Positions 1-7,545 of a stretch of 64,000 nt of DNA are shown one piece after another. Made by a program: the position numbers and the translations under genes. Source of the DNA: Accumulibacter phosphatis (lineage in GTDB: Bacteria; Pseudomonadota; Gammaproteobacteria; Burkholderiales; Rhodocyclaceae); contig NC_013194.1 in NCBI RefSeq assembly GCF_000024165.1, positions 2,790,001 to 2,854,000 of the forward strand, written 5' to 3'. The first letter of the stretch is position 1. Each line of letters opens with the position of its first letter. The notes beneath the pieces were generated by a model. The model was not told where the DNA came from, did no database searches, and worked only from the letters and a program-made list of their open reading frames with translations.

Positions 1-214
1 CGATAGCCCCAGCGACCCCGCTAAGCTGCCGGCACCTGCCGGCACCTGGCGGCGGGCCGACTCACCTCGATATGATGCTTCGTCGGGTGAGCAACAGCGC
101 ACCGGCTGTTGCATCGAATCTGTTCCGCTTGCGTCAGCAGCGTCGAGCCCGCTCAGTAGAGCGCGTGGTAGATGCCCGGGGAATAGTTGTCGGTAGGGCC
201 ATCCGCCGTCGCAT
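1..214. other. Left-edge non-coding stretch
   Basis: This stretch lies downstream of the alcohol dehydrogenase gene. It begins with a direct repeat of the 10-mer GCCGGCACCT (about 28–47). I see no open frame with a supported start, no RNA gene and no terminator hairpin with a T-run. Confidence 0.4.
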
Positions 215-1399
215 TCAAAGCCGACAGGCGAGGATGTCCGTAAGCTCCGCGTCGGTGAGGACAATCGGGTTGGTCTTCATGCTGCCTCCCCGGCTGGCCG
301 CGACGATGCGCGGCAGATCGCTCTCGCCGATGCCGTACGCGGCGAGCCGCGGCAGCGCGAGTTCCACTTCCCAGCGGCGCAGGCTGTCGACGAGGAAGGC
401 GCGCGCCTCAGAGCCGCTCAGGCCCTTCTGCATCGCGAAGCGGCGCCCGATCTCGCCGTATTTCGGCAGCGCCGGATGGTCGGGTGCGCGTGCTTCAAGC
501 GCCGCGATGTTGCTTGCCGTGGCTGCCGCTACCAGGGTGCCGCAGACGACGCCATGCGGAATCGGGAAGAAGGCGCCGAGTGGCGAGGCGAGACCATGCA
601 CCGCACCGAGCCCGGTCTGTGCCAGGCAGATACCCGACACCAGCGAGGCATAGGCCATCGGCGCGCGCGCCGCGGCCGACTGCTGGCGATGCAGCGCCGG
701 CAGGGCGTCGCGCGCGGCCATGATCCCGGAGCGGGCGAGGGCGTCGGTCAGTGGGTTGGCGCGCGTGGACACGAAGGACTCGAGGATCTGCGTAAAGGCG
801 TCCAGGCCGTCGGCGGCGATCAGCGCCGGCGGGCAGGTGGCGAGCAGATCCGGATCGACGATCGCCCATTCGGCGACCAACCGGTCATCGCGGAAGGATT
901 TCTTGAAGCCGCCGGGAGCCGTCAGCACCGCGTTCTTCGTCGCCTCCGAACCGGTCCCGGCGGTGGTCGGCACGGCGATGAACGGCGTTGACGGTCCGCG
1001 ATAGGGCAGTTCCGGACCGACGCCCTCGAGGTGGTCCATCACCGAGTTGCCGGGCCGCAGCAGGCCGGCGATGGCCTTCGCCGCATCGAGCGCGCTGCCG
1101 CCGCCGATGCCGACTACCGCGTCGAACGGCGTTCCGCGCAGCGCGGCGACCGTCGCATCGACGAACTCCGGCGACGGCTCACCCGACACCCTGACCTGCT
1201 CCCACGCCAGGCCGCGCTGGCGAAGCTGCGCGAACAAGCGCGTTCCCGCTTCCGACTCGGCGAACGAGCGCAGGCCGGTGACGATGAGGAGATGGTTGCC
1301 GTAGCCGGCAGCGATCTCCGGCAGTTTTTCCAGCGCGCCGCTGCCGAATTCGATGCGCGGCAGGCGGGCGATCGAGAAGGGAAAGAAATTGCCGCTCAT
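215..1399 (-). CDS. Iron-type alcohol dehydrogenase family protein
   Basis: This 394-aa protein has the two-domain dehydroquinate-synthase-like fold of group III (Fe) alcohol dehydrogenases, which oxidise alcohols or reduce aldehydes or keto groups with NAD(P). Visible motifs are the nucleotide loop GIGGGSALDAAKA, the PTTAGTGSEAT segment, VDPDL, and two histidines in AVHGLASPLG and PIPHG. The start at MSGNFFPF matches the family N-terminus; the frame is open for another 133 codons upstream but that part is unlike the family and covers the next gene. The start overlaps the stop of the upstream ABM gene by four bases (ATGA), so the two are co-translated. Oddity: the family segment normally reading D-A-x-x-H-A-x-E reads DAFTQILE here, so one canonical metal-ligand histidine is glutamine. 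The substrate cannot be read from the sequence. Confidence 0.9.
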   Translation of the reverse strand: MSGNFFPFSIARLPRIEFGSGALEKLPEIAAGYGNHLLIVTGLRSFAESEAGTRLFAQLRQRGLAWEQVRVSGEPSPEFVDATVAALRGTPFDAVVGIGGGSALDAAKAIAGLLRPGNSVMDHLEGVGPELPYRGPSTPFIAVPTTAGTGSEATKNAVLTAPGGFKKSFRDDRLVAEWAIVDPDLLATCPPALIAADGLDAFTQILESFVSTRANPLTDALARSGIMAARDALPALHRQQSAAARAPMAYASLVSGICLAQTGLGAVHGLASPLGAFFPIPHGVVCGTLVAAATASNIAALEARAPDHPALPKYGEIGRRFAMQKGLSGSEARAFLVDSLRRWEVELALPRLAAYGIGESDLPRIVAASRGGSMKTNPIVLTDAELTDILACRL

Positions 1400-1689
1400 G
1401 CGGGAAATAGTCCATTCATCGGCTCGCCGCGGCGTGGCTCGGCCATCATGTCGGCGACCGCCGTACGCCAGGCGAGATAGTGCGCGGTCTCCTTGTGCGC
1501 GGCGGCGTCGGCGGCCGACGCGTAGGCCTCGTAGAGGATCAAGCGCGTCGGGTCGTCGGGCGCCTGCAGGACATCGAAGCGACGGTTGCCCGCTTCGCTG
1601 ACCGAGGCCTCGTGGTTCGCGCGCGTTGCCGCGATGAAGGCGTCGAGATGCTCCGGCCGGACCCGGACATGGACGAGCGTGACATGCAT
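1396..1689 (-). CDS. Antibiotic biosynthesis monooxygenase (ABM/LsrG-like) protein
   Basis: This 97-aa protein has the typical ABM ferredoxin-like fold pattern: an initial strand (VTLVHVRVRPEHLDAF), a helix, then the RFDVLQ and LILYEAY strands and the HKETAHYLAW segment. Family members are small dimeric cofactor-free quinol monooxygenases or LsrG-type isomerases. The start has a GGGAGA ribosome site nine bases upstream. It overlaps the alcohol dehydrogenase start, suggesting that the pair processes one small carbonyl or quinone substrate; that link is inference. Confidence 0.85.
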   Translation of the reverse strand: MHVTLVHVRVRPEHLDAFIAATRANHEASVSEAGNRRFDVLQAPDDPTRLILYEAYASAADAAAHKETAHYLAWRTAVADMMAEPRRGEPMNGLFPA

Positions 1690-1716
1690 GGTGGTCTCCC
1701 GTGAGTTGTCCGGAGA

Positions 1717-1722
1717 ATTCTA
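1717..1722 (-). promoter_or_regulatory. Candidate -10 box for the ABM–alcohol dehydrogenase pair
   Basis: The minus strand reads TAGAAT about 28 bases before the ABM start codon. No convincing -35 box is visible, so this is tentative. Confidence 0.3.
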
Positions 1723-1825
1723 CACTCCGCATGCTGGCTGTACGCGCGCAATGACGGTTGCCCCGACCGGGATGGCCGGCGCCGTTGCCGCGATGCACGC
1801 CATGTGCCTGAGCGTCAGGCGGGCT

Positions 1826-2713
1826 TCATCGACCCTGTAGATCGGGCAGCGTCACCTGCAGCAGGAGGACACGGTCATTGTAGGTGTCGACCACCCAGAG
1901 ATGAGGCGCGCGTGCCACGACCGCCTCCGGCTTCCTGAAGGCGTTCGCGCCACGCCCCGGTTGGCTGGTGCCGAGGACGCCGAGCAGGCGATGCCGGTGG
2001 TCGAGGAGAAGGATGCGATGGTTGTACTCGTCGGCGAGCCAGATGCGGCCCGCGTCGAGCGAAAGGTACTTGGGCCCGTTGAGCTTCAATTCGGGCCCGA
2101 AGCTGCTGCGGTGTGCCAGGCTGCTATCGAATACCTGAACACGATTGTTACCGGAATCGACAACGTAGATCGTGCCATCGGCCCCAACATCGATGTCGTG
2201 GGGATGCGAGAACTCGCCATCGCGCGAACCCTGCTGGCCGACGCTGGCCACCAGCTTGTCGCCGCGGAAAACGCTGACGCTGCCCGAGCGCACATTGGTG
2301 GCGAGCACGCGCCCATCCCCGGTCACCGCCACACCCTCGGGCGCAGCCAGCCCCTTGAGTTCGCCGACGAGTCGGGCAGACGCCCCATTCACCTCGTAGA
2401 TGGCAATCCGGTCGTTGCCCGTGTCGGCGACGAGCAGGCGCCCGCGCGCGTCGAACTCCGCATCGTGCGGGTAGGACAGCTCGCCCGCACCGAACGTACC
2501 GAGGGTCTTCAGCGTCATCGCATCGAGGGCGACGATCCGGCTGTTGGCCATGTCGGTGACGTACAGCAGCCTGCCGTCCGGCGACAGCGCGGCATCGTGC
2601 GGTTGTGCCAGCCCGGCAGCCTGCTCCGCGATTAGCGTGCCGTGCAGAAGCGGTTGCGCCTGGCCAATGGGCAGGAAGAGCAGTGTGGCGACAAAGAGGA
2701 GGAAGCGCATCAT
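1826..2713 (-). CDS. Exported NHL-repeat beta-propeller protein
   Basis: This 295-aa protein starts with a cleavable signal peptide (MMRFLLFVATLLFLPIGQAQ) and then carries about six NHL-type blades with repeated patterns such as PHDAALSPDGRLLYVTD, NSRIVALD, DTGNDRIAIY, HPHDIDVGADG and NNRVQVFD. NHL propellers bind ligands or act as scaffolds or lactonase-like enzymes; nothing here fixes the role. The start is set by GAGGTGATC immediately before ATGATG, and the 39 extra in-frame codons upstream lack export features. It is a single gene, probably periplasmic, between the dehydrogenase pair and the cell-wall cluster. Confidence 0.8.
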   Translation of the reverse strand: MMRFLLFVATLLFLPIGQAQPLLHGTLIAEQAAGLAQPHDAALSPDGRLLYVTDMANSRIVALDAMTLKTLGTFGAGELSYPHDAEFDARGRLLVADTGNDRIAIYEVNGASARLVGELKGLAAPEGVAVTGDGRVLATNVRSGSVSVFRGDKLVASVGQQGSRDGEFSHPHDIDVGADGTIYVVDSGNNRVQVFDSSLAHRSSFGPELKLNGPKYLSLDAGRIWLADEYNHRILLLDHRHRLLGVLGTSQPGRGANAFRKPEAVVARAPHLWVVDTYNDRVLLLQVTLPDLQGR

Positions 2714-2854
2714 GATCACCTCGACTGGAGCAGTTTCGCTGACGGCGCCCGGCTCGGGTGGACGGTCTTCTGTCGGCTGCCGCACCGTCTCGGCTTGGGC
2801 ACGTTCTGTTCGATGCCGGTACGAGGGCAAGGTTCAACTGAGCGCGCGAACACG

Positions 2855-3628
2855 CTATCGGTCCAGGCGATTTTCGATAATCAGGAACCATGGCCTTGGA
2901 CTCGAATACTGCAAGTGGCCATCCGGGGATAAAGTCAAAACAGTCCTGGAAACGGAATTGCGGACATTGCCGCCGATGGCTTGCAAGGTTCGGCCGTCGG
3001 TTTCCACGACGATGTCGCAATGCGCCCCGGAGTTGACTGAGTCCGGGAGTTTCTCCATCACTTCCTGAGGCTCGACTCTGCTGCGGGTGGCGCAGATCAA
3101 ATCCCCGAGTGTGGGTTTGTATTGCTGAATGGTATGGGGTATCAAGGCCGCGAACGGATCCTGTGCGTTGGCGAGAAAATGGTTAAGGTAATTCCGGTGG
3201 GCGCTGCTCGGTGGGAACACGTCTGTCGGCACACCAGCCACCCGCATGATCCAACTGATGAAGGCAGCGGACCACGGCTCCCTGCAGTCGTAACCTGTTA
3301 GCCGGTACTTGCCAACGGCGCGCCAGTACTGGTTGATCCGGTCGCTGTGCTCATGATCGTCATCTTCCCAAACTCCCACATGGGGAATGCTCTCCTCATC
3401 GCCATCGATGACCACTGTCTGCCGGTCGAAGTAGAGCCATTCTGCATTCGCGGCCTCGACGATCCTGGATTTCCAGTAACCGAGCGGCGGTGATTCCGAA
3501 CTGTCGGCCGGGGGTGCGATTTCCTGCGCCTGCGGCGGTTCTTCGGGTTGCACAGCTATCTTCGGTGCCGATTCACAAGCGGCCAAGGCGAGAACCAACA
3601 CGATGGACAGAGGTTTCATCGGCACCAT
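2855..3628 (-). CDS. DUF2272 domain lipoprotein
   Basis: This 257-aa protein has a lipobox (LVLALAAC, Cys near residue 18) followed by a proline-rich linker and a DUF2272 domain from about residue 55. That domain resembles NlpC/P60-like cysteine hydrolases; here the CREPWSAAFISWIMRVAG segment carries the Cys, SSAHRNYLN a histidine, and SGAHCDIVVE a second histidine. A periplasmic, outer-membrane-anchored cell-wall role is likely from the family. The start could be the ATG at 3628 or the one three codons later. It follows the serine hydrolase by 25 bases and probably belongs to the same operon. Confidence 0.8.
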   Translation of the reverse strand: MVPMKPLSIVLVLALAACESAPKIAVQPEEPPQAQEIAPPADSSESPPLGYWKSRIVEAANAEWLYFDRQTVVIDGDEESIPHVGVWEDDDHEHSDRINQYWRAVGKYRLTGYDCREPWSAAFISWIMRVAGVPTDVFPPSSAHRNYLNHFLANAQDPFAALIPHTIQQYKPTLGDLICATRSRVEPQEVMEKLPDSVNSGAHCDIVVETDGRTLQAIGGNVRNSVSRTVLTLSPDGHLQYSSPRPWFLIIENRLDR

Positions 3629-3653
3629 GGAAGCCTGGATACTGGAGCGTGGA

Positions 3654-4613
3654 TTATAAGCTTGTCAGCACGGCGTAACGTCGTCGATGAATTTCCAGCG
3701 GCGACAGAAGCGCCCCTGCGGGCCCGCTTCGGTGGGCGAGGAGACAGATGCAACTCAAGTCTTCGGGGCGAAAAAATATCGCTGGGCCGGTAAAGCCCGT
3801 ATGCATCCACCACGATTGATTGGTTTCGGTAGGGGGCGCATTGGGTACGTCCGCAGGCATTTCCGTACCGCTGTGCTCGATGACTCGACACGTGCCGTCC
3901 AGCGGCAGCCTATCCAGCAGTTCGCCGAACTGGCCAGGGCCGTTCGCTACGCGCCATAGCCCAAGTCCCCACACGGTGCCGTCGACCGATCGTCCATGGG
4001 GGAGCGTCATGTTCGGTGCATGCGTCGTCCGCCAGGTCATGAGCCAGGGCAACAGGAGTTCTGCATTGGCCGCGAAACCGGCATGGCCTATCATCCCCGC
4101 ACGCGCATTCGCATCGTGCGGCAAGTTGGGCGTGCTTTCCGGGAAGGCAACGTCGTTACCGGCAAGGAGCCAGGCTTCGCGGTCCGGCCCGGGAGGAAGC
4201 GCGATCGGCGCCTCACCCCACGGAGCTGGCAGGAGACCAGTCATCCGTTGCCCAAGTTTCGCCCACGACTCGCCACTGACCGCTTCGACGGCCTCCGCCA
4301 GCAAGCGGTAGCCGAGATCCGAATAACAGGCAGGAAATTGGCCGAATTCGGCGACTGGCCTCACCAGGAGAGGGTGTTGATTCCAGGGAAGCGGGGCGGT
4401 GAGCTGCTGAGCCAGCGGAAGCCCGTTGTAGGGAAGCCATGGCGGTAAACCCGCCGTGTGCGAAAGCAGGTGGCGTGCCGTCAAGGGCCACGTCTGTTTG
4501 CGAAAGCCGGACAGGAGGGGGAGATCGCTCAAGTCACGGTCCAGGTCCAGATACGTGAGAGCCAGCGGCGTCGTAACGAGCGGTTTGGTCAGTGAGGCGA
4601 GATCGAACAACAT
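3654..4613 (-). CDS. Beta-lactamase-like serine hydrolase
   Basis: This 319-aa protein carries the class C beta-lactamase / DD-peptidase-like SxxK motif as SLTK at residues 7–10, followed by HLLSHTAGLPPWLPY and YSDLGYRLL (the YxN-equivalent region), and ends with a GFTGPAIFFRP-type segment. Family members hydrolyse peptidoglycan peptides or small esters. The start ATG is three bases past the stop of the M15 peptidase, so the protein begins almost at its nucleophile and lacks the roughly 40-residue N-terminal strand region many relatives have. No signal peptide is visible. It may be a naturally short cytoplasmic subfamily or an N-terminally shortened enzyme. Confidence 0.75.
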   Translation of the reverse strand: MLFDLASLTKPLVTTPLALTYLDLDRDLSDLPLLSGFRKQTWPLTARHLLSHTAGLPPWLPYNGLPLAQQLTAPLPWNQHPLLVRPVAEFGQFPACYSDLGYRLLAEAVEAVSGESWAKLGQRMTGLLPAPWGEAPIALPPGPDREAWLLAGNDVAFPESTPNLPHDANARAGMIGHAGFAANAELLLPWLMTWRTTHAPNMTLPHGRSVDGTVWGLGLWRVANGPGQFGELLDRLPLDGTCRVIEHSGTEMPADVPNAPPTETNQSWWMHTGFTGPAIFFRPEDLSCICLLAHRSGPAGALLSPLEIHRRRYAVLTSL

Positions 4614-4616
4614 GAA

Positions 4617-5441
4617 TCATTTCTCCTGGCTCTTGCAGGTACATTCGGCCACGAGCAGCTCTGGGCGGTATTCGAAATGGATGGTGTCGAAGTGAAACCA
4701 TTTTCCGCCCCAGATAAAGCCGTTGGCTTCGAAAATGGTCACGATGTCCCGCAACGCTCGATCTTGCAGAACACGTTCCGGGTAAGCACAGGATTTTTCG
4801 GATAAGCACCCTGCCCAGCGCCAATAGTGGCCCAGCCCGTGCGGGAGCCTGAAATCAATCGCGATACCAAAGCTGTGGCTGCTTGTCCGTTTCGTCCCTT
4901 GTATGGTGCGCCAGTTAAGTGTTCCCACCGGGCTGGAGACGAGATGTCGAAGCTCGGGACGAGCGGCGATGGCCTCGCCGACGCGGATGAGCGCTTGGTC
5001 CGCGCCGGCGATTCGGCTGAATGGGAGGGATTGGCCTGACGGGGCCCAGATCACCTGAACGATATTCCGCTGGACGGCAAGTTTATCCTCACCGTAAAGA
5101 CGCTTGAAGAACGGCTCATGCCGCATGCGTCCCGGATCTTCGTTGAGTCGCGGCTGATCGACCGGAAAGCCCGGCGAGTAACATTGACTCATCTGATCAT
5201 GCAAATCAGCGTGGTCAAGCCGGTCCTCGAGGTTACCCTGGCTCCCCGAGCCGTAAGGCAGGCGATGACCATCCGCCAAGACTAGGTTGTCTCCGTCCTT
5301 TTCAAGCAGGAATCCCGGGTAGGCTTTCAGCAGGCAATCGATGCCCAGTTGCGAATCTGAATAGGCTCCTGAGGATAGGGTGAGCAGCATAGGCACGATG
5401 CTCAAGAGTCGTATAACTGGTACGGGCTTCTTGTCTGTCAT
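4617..5441 (-). CDS. M15-family (D,D-/L,D-carboxypeptidase-like) peptidase
   Basis: This 274-aa exported protein has a hydrophobic signal-like segment (residues about 8–28, SIVPMLLTLSSGAYS). The zinc-peptidase motifs of family M15 are near the C-terminus: SSHSFGIAIDF (SxHxxGxAxD) and DTIHFEYRP (second zinc histidine), with WGGKWFH between. Such enzymes trim peptidoglycan stem peptides in the periplasm. The next gene, the serine hydrolase, starts three bases after its stop and the DUF2272 lipoprotein follows, so the three form a small cell-wall operon. Confidence 0.85.
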   Translation of the reverse strand: MTDKKPVPVIRLLSIVPMLLTLSSGAYSDSQLGIDCLLKAYPGFLLEKDGDNLVLADGHRLPYGSGSQGNLEDRLDHADLHDQMSQCYSPGFPVDQPRLNEDPGRMRHEPFFKRLYGEDKLAVQRNIVQVIWAPSGQSLPFSRIAGADQALIRVGEAIAARPELRHLVSSPVGTLNWRTIQGTKRTSSHSFGIAIDFRLPHGLGHYWRWAGCLSEKSCAYPERVLQDRALRDIVTIFEANGFIWGGKWFHFDTIHFEYRPELLVAECTCKSQEK

Positions 5442-5946
5442 CTCTGATCATCGAGTTATTCCGAGCCTGCACTTCTTCCGCGGTTGCTCGTCTGGCTGGC
5501 CGCTCCAGACCCTAAGCGGCCATCTAGTTTTCGTGGTCTGCTGACCGCAACCGACCCCAACCAGACGTATAGGGCTCTGACCTTCCAAGGGCGAGTTACT
5601 GAGCGGAGCAGCCACCCTGAGCAATTCACCGCCGACCGCACGTCGGCCAAAACCGACCTTGGGCCAGCGGTTAGAATCCGACAGCAATGTGGCGATTAGC
5701 TGCAGAGCCTCGCCACTCGTGATGCATAAAGTAACGCACTGATTCTGCGTACGTTTAAAGCAATTCCGGCTAATCTCGATCATCTAAACCGCGTCCGCCA
5801 CAATCTGCGCCTCCGATTCGGCCAGCGAGGCGACCTCGAACTCAGCGAGGAAAGACACAATAGTTGTCGACAAGTCCCATAGTTGAAGAATTAGGCGTCA
5901 TATGCTATCCGAGTGGCTAGGCCCTGATCGTTCACTGGGTTCGGCA
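5442..5946. repeat. Left flank of the accessory island: degenerate repeat-like, non-coding
   Basis: There is no supported gene here. Between about 5480 and 5700 the sequence is a patchwork of G/C-rich words (CGGCC, CCGACC, GTCGGC) that recurs, on the opposite strand, at the right flank of the island; for example the complement of 5506–5516 contains GGCCGCTTA, also present at 10223 and 10556. The rest, up to the stop of the HEPN-ATPase gene, is AT-richer and featureless. Confidence 0.4.
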
Positions 5947-7545
5947 TCACCTTGCTAACTCGGCCCCATCCTCAGCATGCTTTTCCAACTCACGATCCAC
6001 TATGACCGACAGATCGTCACAGGCAATCCGGCATCTATCCAGTTCTTTCGCAGGTACTTCAGAAAAGTGAGCCCGGTCGTTCCGAACGGGAGTAATAGCG
6101 CTCACCTTGTCTTCGAGCTCACGCTTGTCACGAAACATGTGCTTGAAATGTGACCAACCCTGTCCATGGATCATTAGGTCTTTGAGGTGCCCAAAATACA
6201 TACATGACATCGTGTCACGTTCAACTGCCTCCGGCGAATACTTGTATTTCCTCTTCGATCCTGCCTTTTTACTCTGGATTTCTGTCCATGCCTTATCGCC
6301 CAGAACGGTACGCATTACACTCTCTGCTTTCCCACCGTACGCGGCTTCGTATCTATTCTTAATTAGATCCCGCATTGAGAGCTCAGTCGTCTCGATAAGT
6401 CTCCATACGTCGTGTGCGGCAGAGGGAACTGCAGCGTCGACATTCAGCCGCTCATAGTAATTCCAAAAGAATTTGTTCCGACGAATTAACCTTCCATTCA
6501 ACACGTCCGCTATACCCATATACTGAAACTCCTCCACCACCCTCGGCGCAAGAAGCGGCTCTAGTCTTGCATCGCGAAGAATGGGAGCAATCGCAACCAA
6601 GGACATCTCCTCATTCTCGCAAAAGTCCTGTGCTACGGCCCGGGCACGAGGGGTGAGAGCTAGTGACCAATTTTCTAGTAATCCTCGATTGTCATGTAAT
6701 ACTGTTGATTCCGCGAGCAGCAAAACTTCTGCCGTAACTTGAGGCGGCGATATACGGGCCAGTTCTTCCAGCATCTTTGCGGCTAAGCCGGCTTGCCCAC
6801 CTGAACTTTCCCAGATAAAGCGAGCCAGCTCAACTAGCTCCGTATCTGCTCTTTCTGGGAATACCTGCTTGGCGAGGGCCTGAATAGCAGTCTCGGGAAG
6901 ATTCCTTATGTGCCATGGGATAGCTCTGCTTCCAATCGGCGACGTATCGTCTAGAGAAAACGCATATAGATGCTGAGCGCCGGCGAAAACCATCGCAACA
7001 GTGAAGTTCTGTACACCGGATTCGCCAAAAAGCAAAGAAAATAGATTGTCCTGAAATCCTCGCGGAAATCGATCACCGAGGACGCGTTTTGCCTCATCAA
7101 GAAGGAAAACAAACCTTGGCTCAATTTCCCCACACTCCGCGCTTACGTTTTGCAAATCACCTATGAAGTCATCTAACAAATCTCCGGTACGATGGGCGCC
7201 CGCGTTTGGAGTATTCTCACAAGGGAAACCAGCAATTTGCTTTGCGCAGGATGTTCGGGCGGCACGTACCAATGTTTGGAATAGGTCCGCAGGCCTCGCA
7301 TCATAATTTAGACGGGTAAGATCAACGTAAACCGGCACTTCGAGTGCCCCCAAGGTTGCAACTTCGCCTGTTACGCGAAGCAATCTGTCTCTTAAGCGAA
7401 GCAGGAGAGCTGTTTTCCCAGATTGACGTCCGCCGAATAACAACACCGCATTCGTCTTCCGTGTTGCGCCAAGGAGCCCATCACACATCTCATCCCGTCC
7501 GACAAAGAACCCCGAACCAGGGCTTATTCTCAGGCTAGCGGACAT
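5947..7545 (-). CDS. AAA/STAND ATPase with C-terminal Swt1-type HEPN domain (putative RNase effector)
   Basis: This 532-aa protein (ATG start at 7545) has, in order, an N-terminal FFVGRDE box, a Walker A motif GGRQSGKT (about 38–45), Walker B FVFLLDE (145–151), a SSGGQAG segment typical of the AAA lid in STAND ATPases (about 247–253), a winged-helix-like part (295–355) and a helical C-terminal domain (about 380–525). The last part fits the Swt1-type HEPN fold: a leading RLIETTELSMRDLIKNRY helix, a W-rich loop, then PVRNDRAHF, giving the Rx4H catalytic motif (R488, H493) of HEPN ribonucleases. The ATG lies seven bases after GGAGGA and overlaps the upstream gene by 11 bases, so the two are coupled. 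Base composition is lower in G+C than the core genome. A toxin/effector role is inferred from domains. Confidence 0.75.
   Translation of the reverse strand: MSASLRISPGSGFFVGRDEMCDGLLGATRKTNAVLLFGGRQSGKTALLLRLRDRLLRVTGEVATLGALEVPVYVDLTRLNYDARPADLFQTLVRAARTSCAKQIAGFPCENTPNAGAHRTGDLLDDFIGDLQNVSAECGEIEPRFVFLLDEAKRVLGDRFPRGFQDNLFSLLFGESGVQNFTVAMVFAGAQHLYAFSLDDTSPIGSRAIPWHIRNLPETAIQALAKQVFPERADTELVELARFIWESSGGQAGLAAKMLEELARISPPQVTAEVLLLAESTVLHDNRGLLENWSLALTPRARAVAQDFCENEEMSLVAIAPILRDARLEPLLAPRVVEEFQYMGIADVLNGRLIRRNKFFWNYYERLNVDAAVPSAAHDVWRLIETTELSMRDLIKNRYEAAYGGKAESVMRTVLGDKAWTEIQSKKAGSKRKYKYSPEAVERDTMSCMYFGHLKDLMIHGQGWSHFKHMFRDKRELEDKVSAITPVRNDRAHFSEVPAKELDRCRIACDDLSVIVDRELEKHAEDGAELAR

Noticed and set aside
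153..220. Minus-strand reading that ends YSPGIYHALY before a TGA at 153–155
   Set aside because: It overlaps the end of the alcohol dehydrogenase gene in another frame and no start codon with a ribosome site can be assigned.
5448..5783. Minus-strand open frame of 111 codons
   Set aside because: It lies in the degenerate repeat-like flank, has no ribosome site and no protein-like composition.
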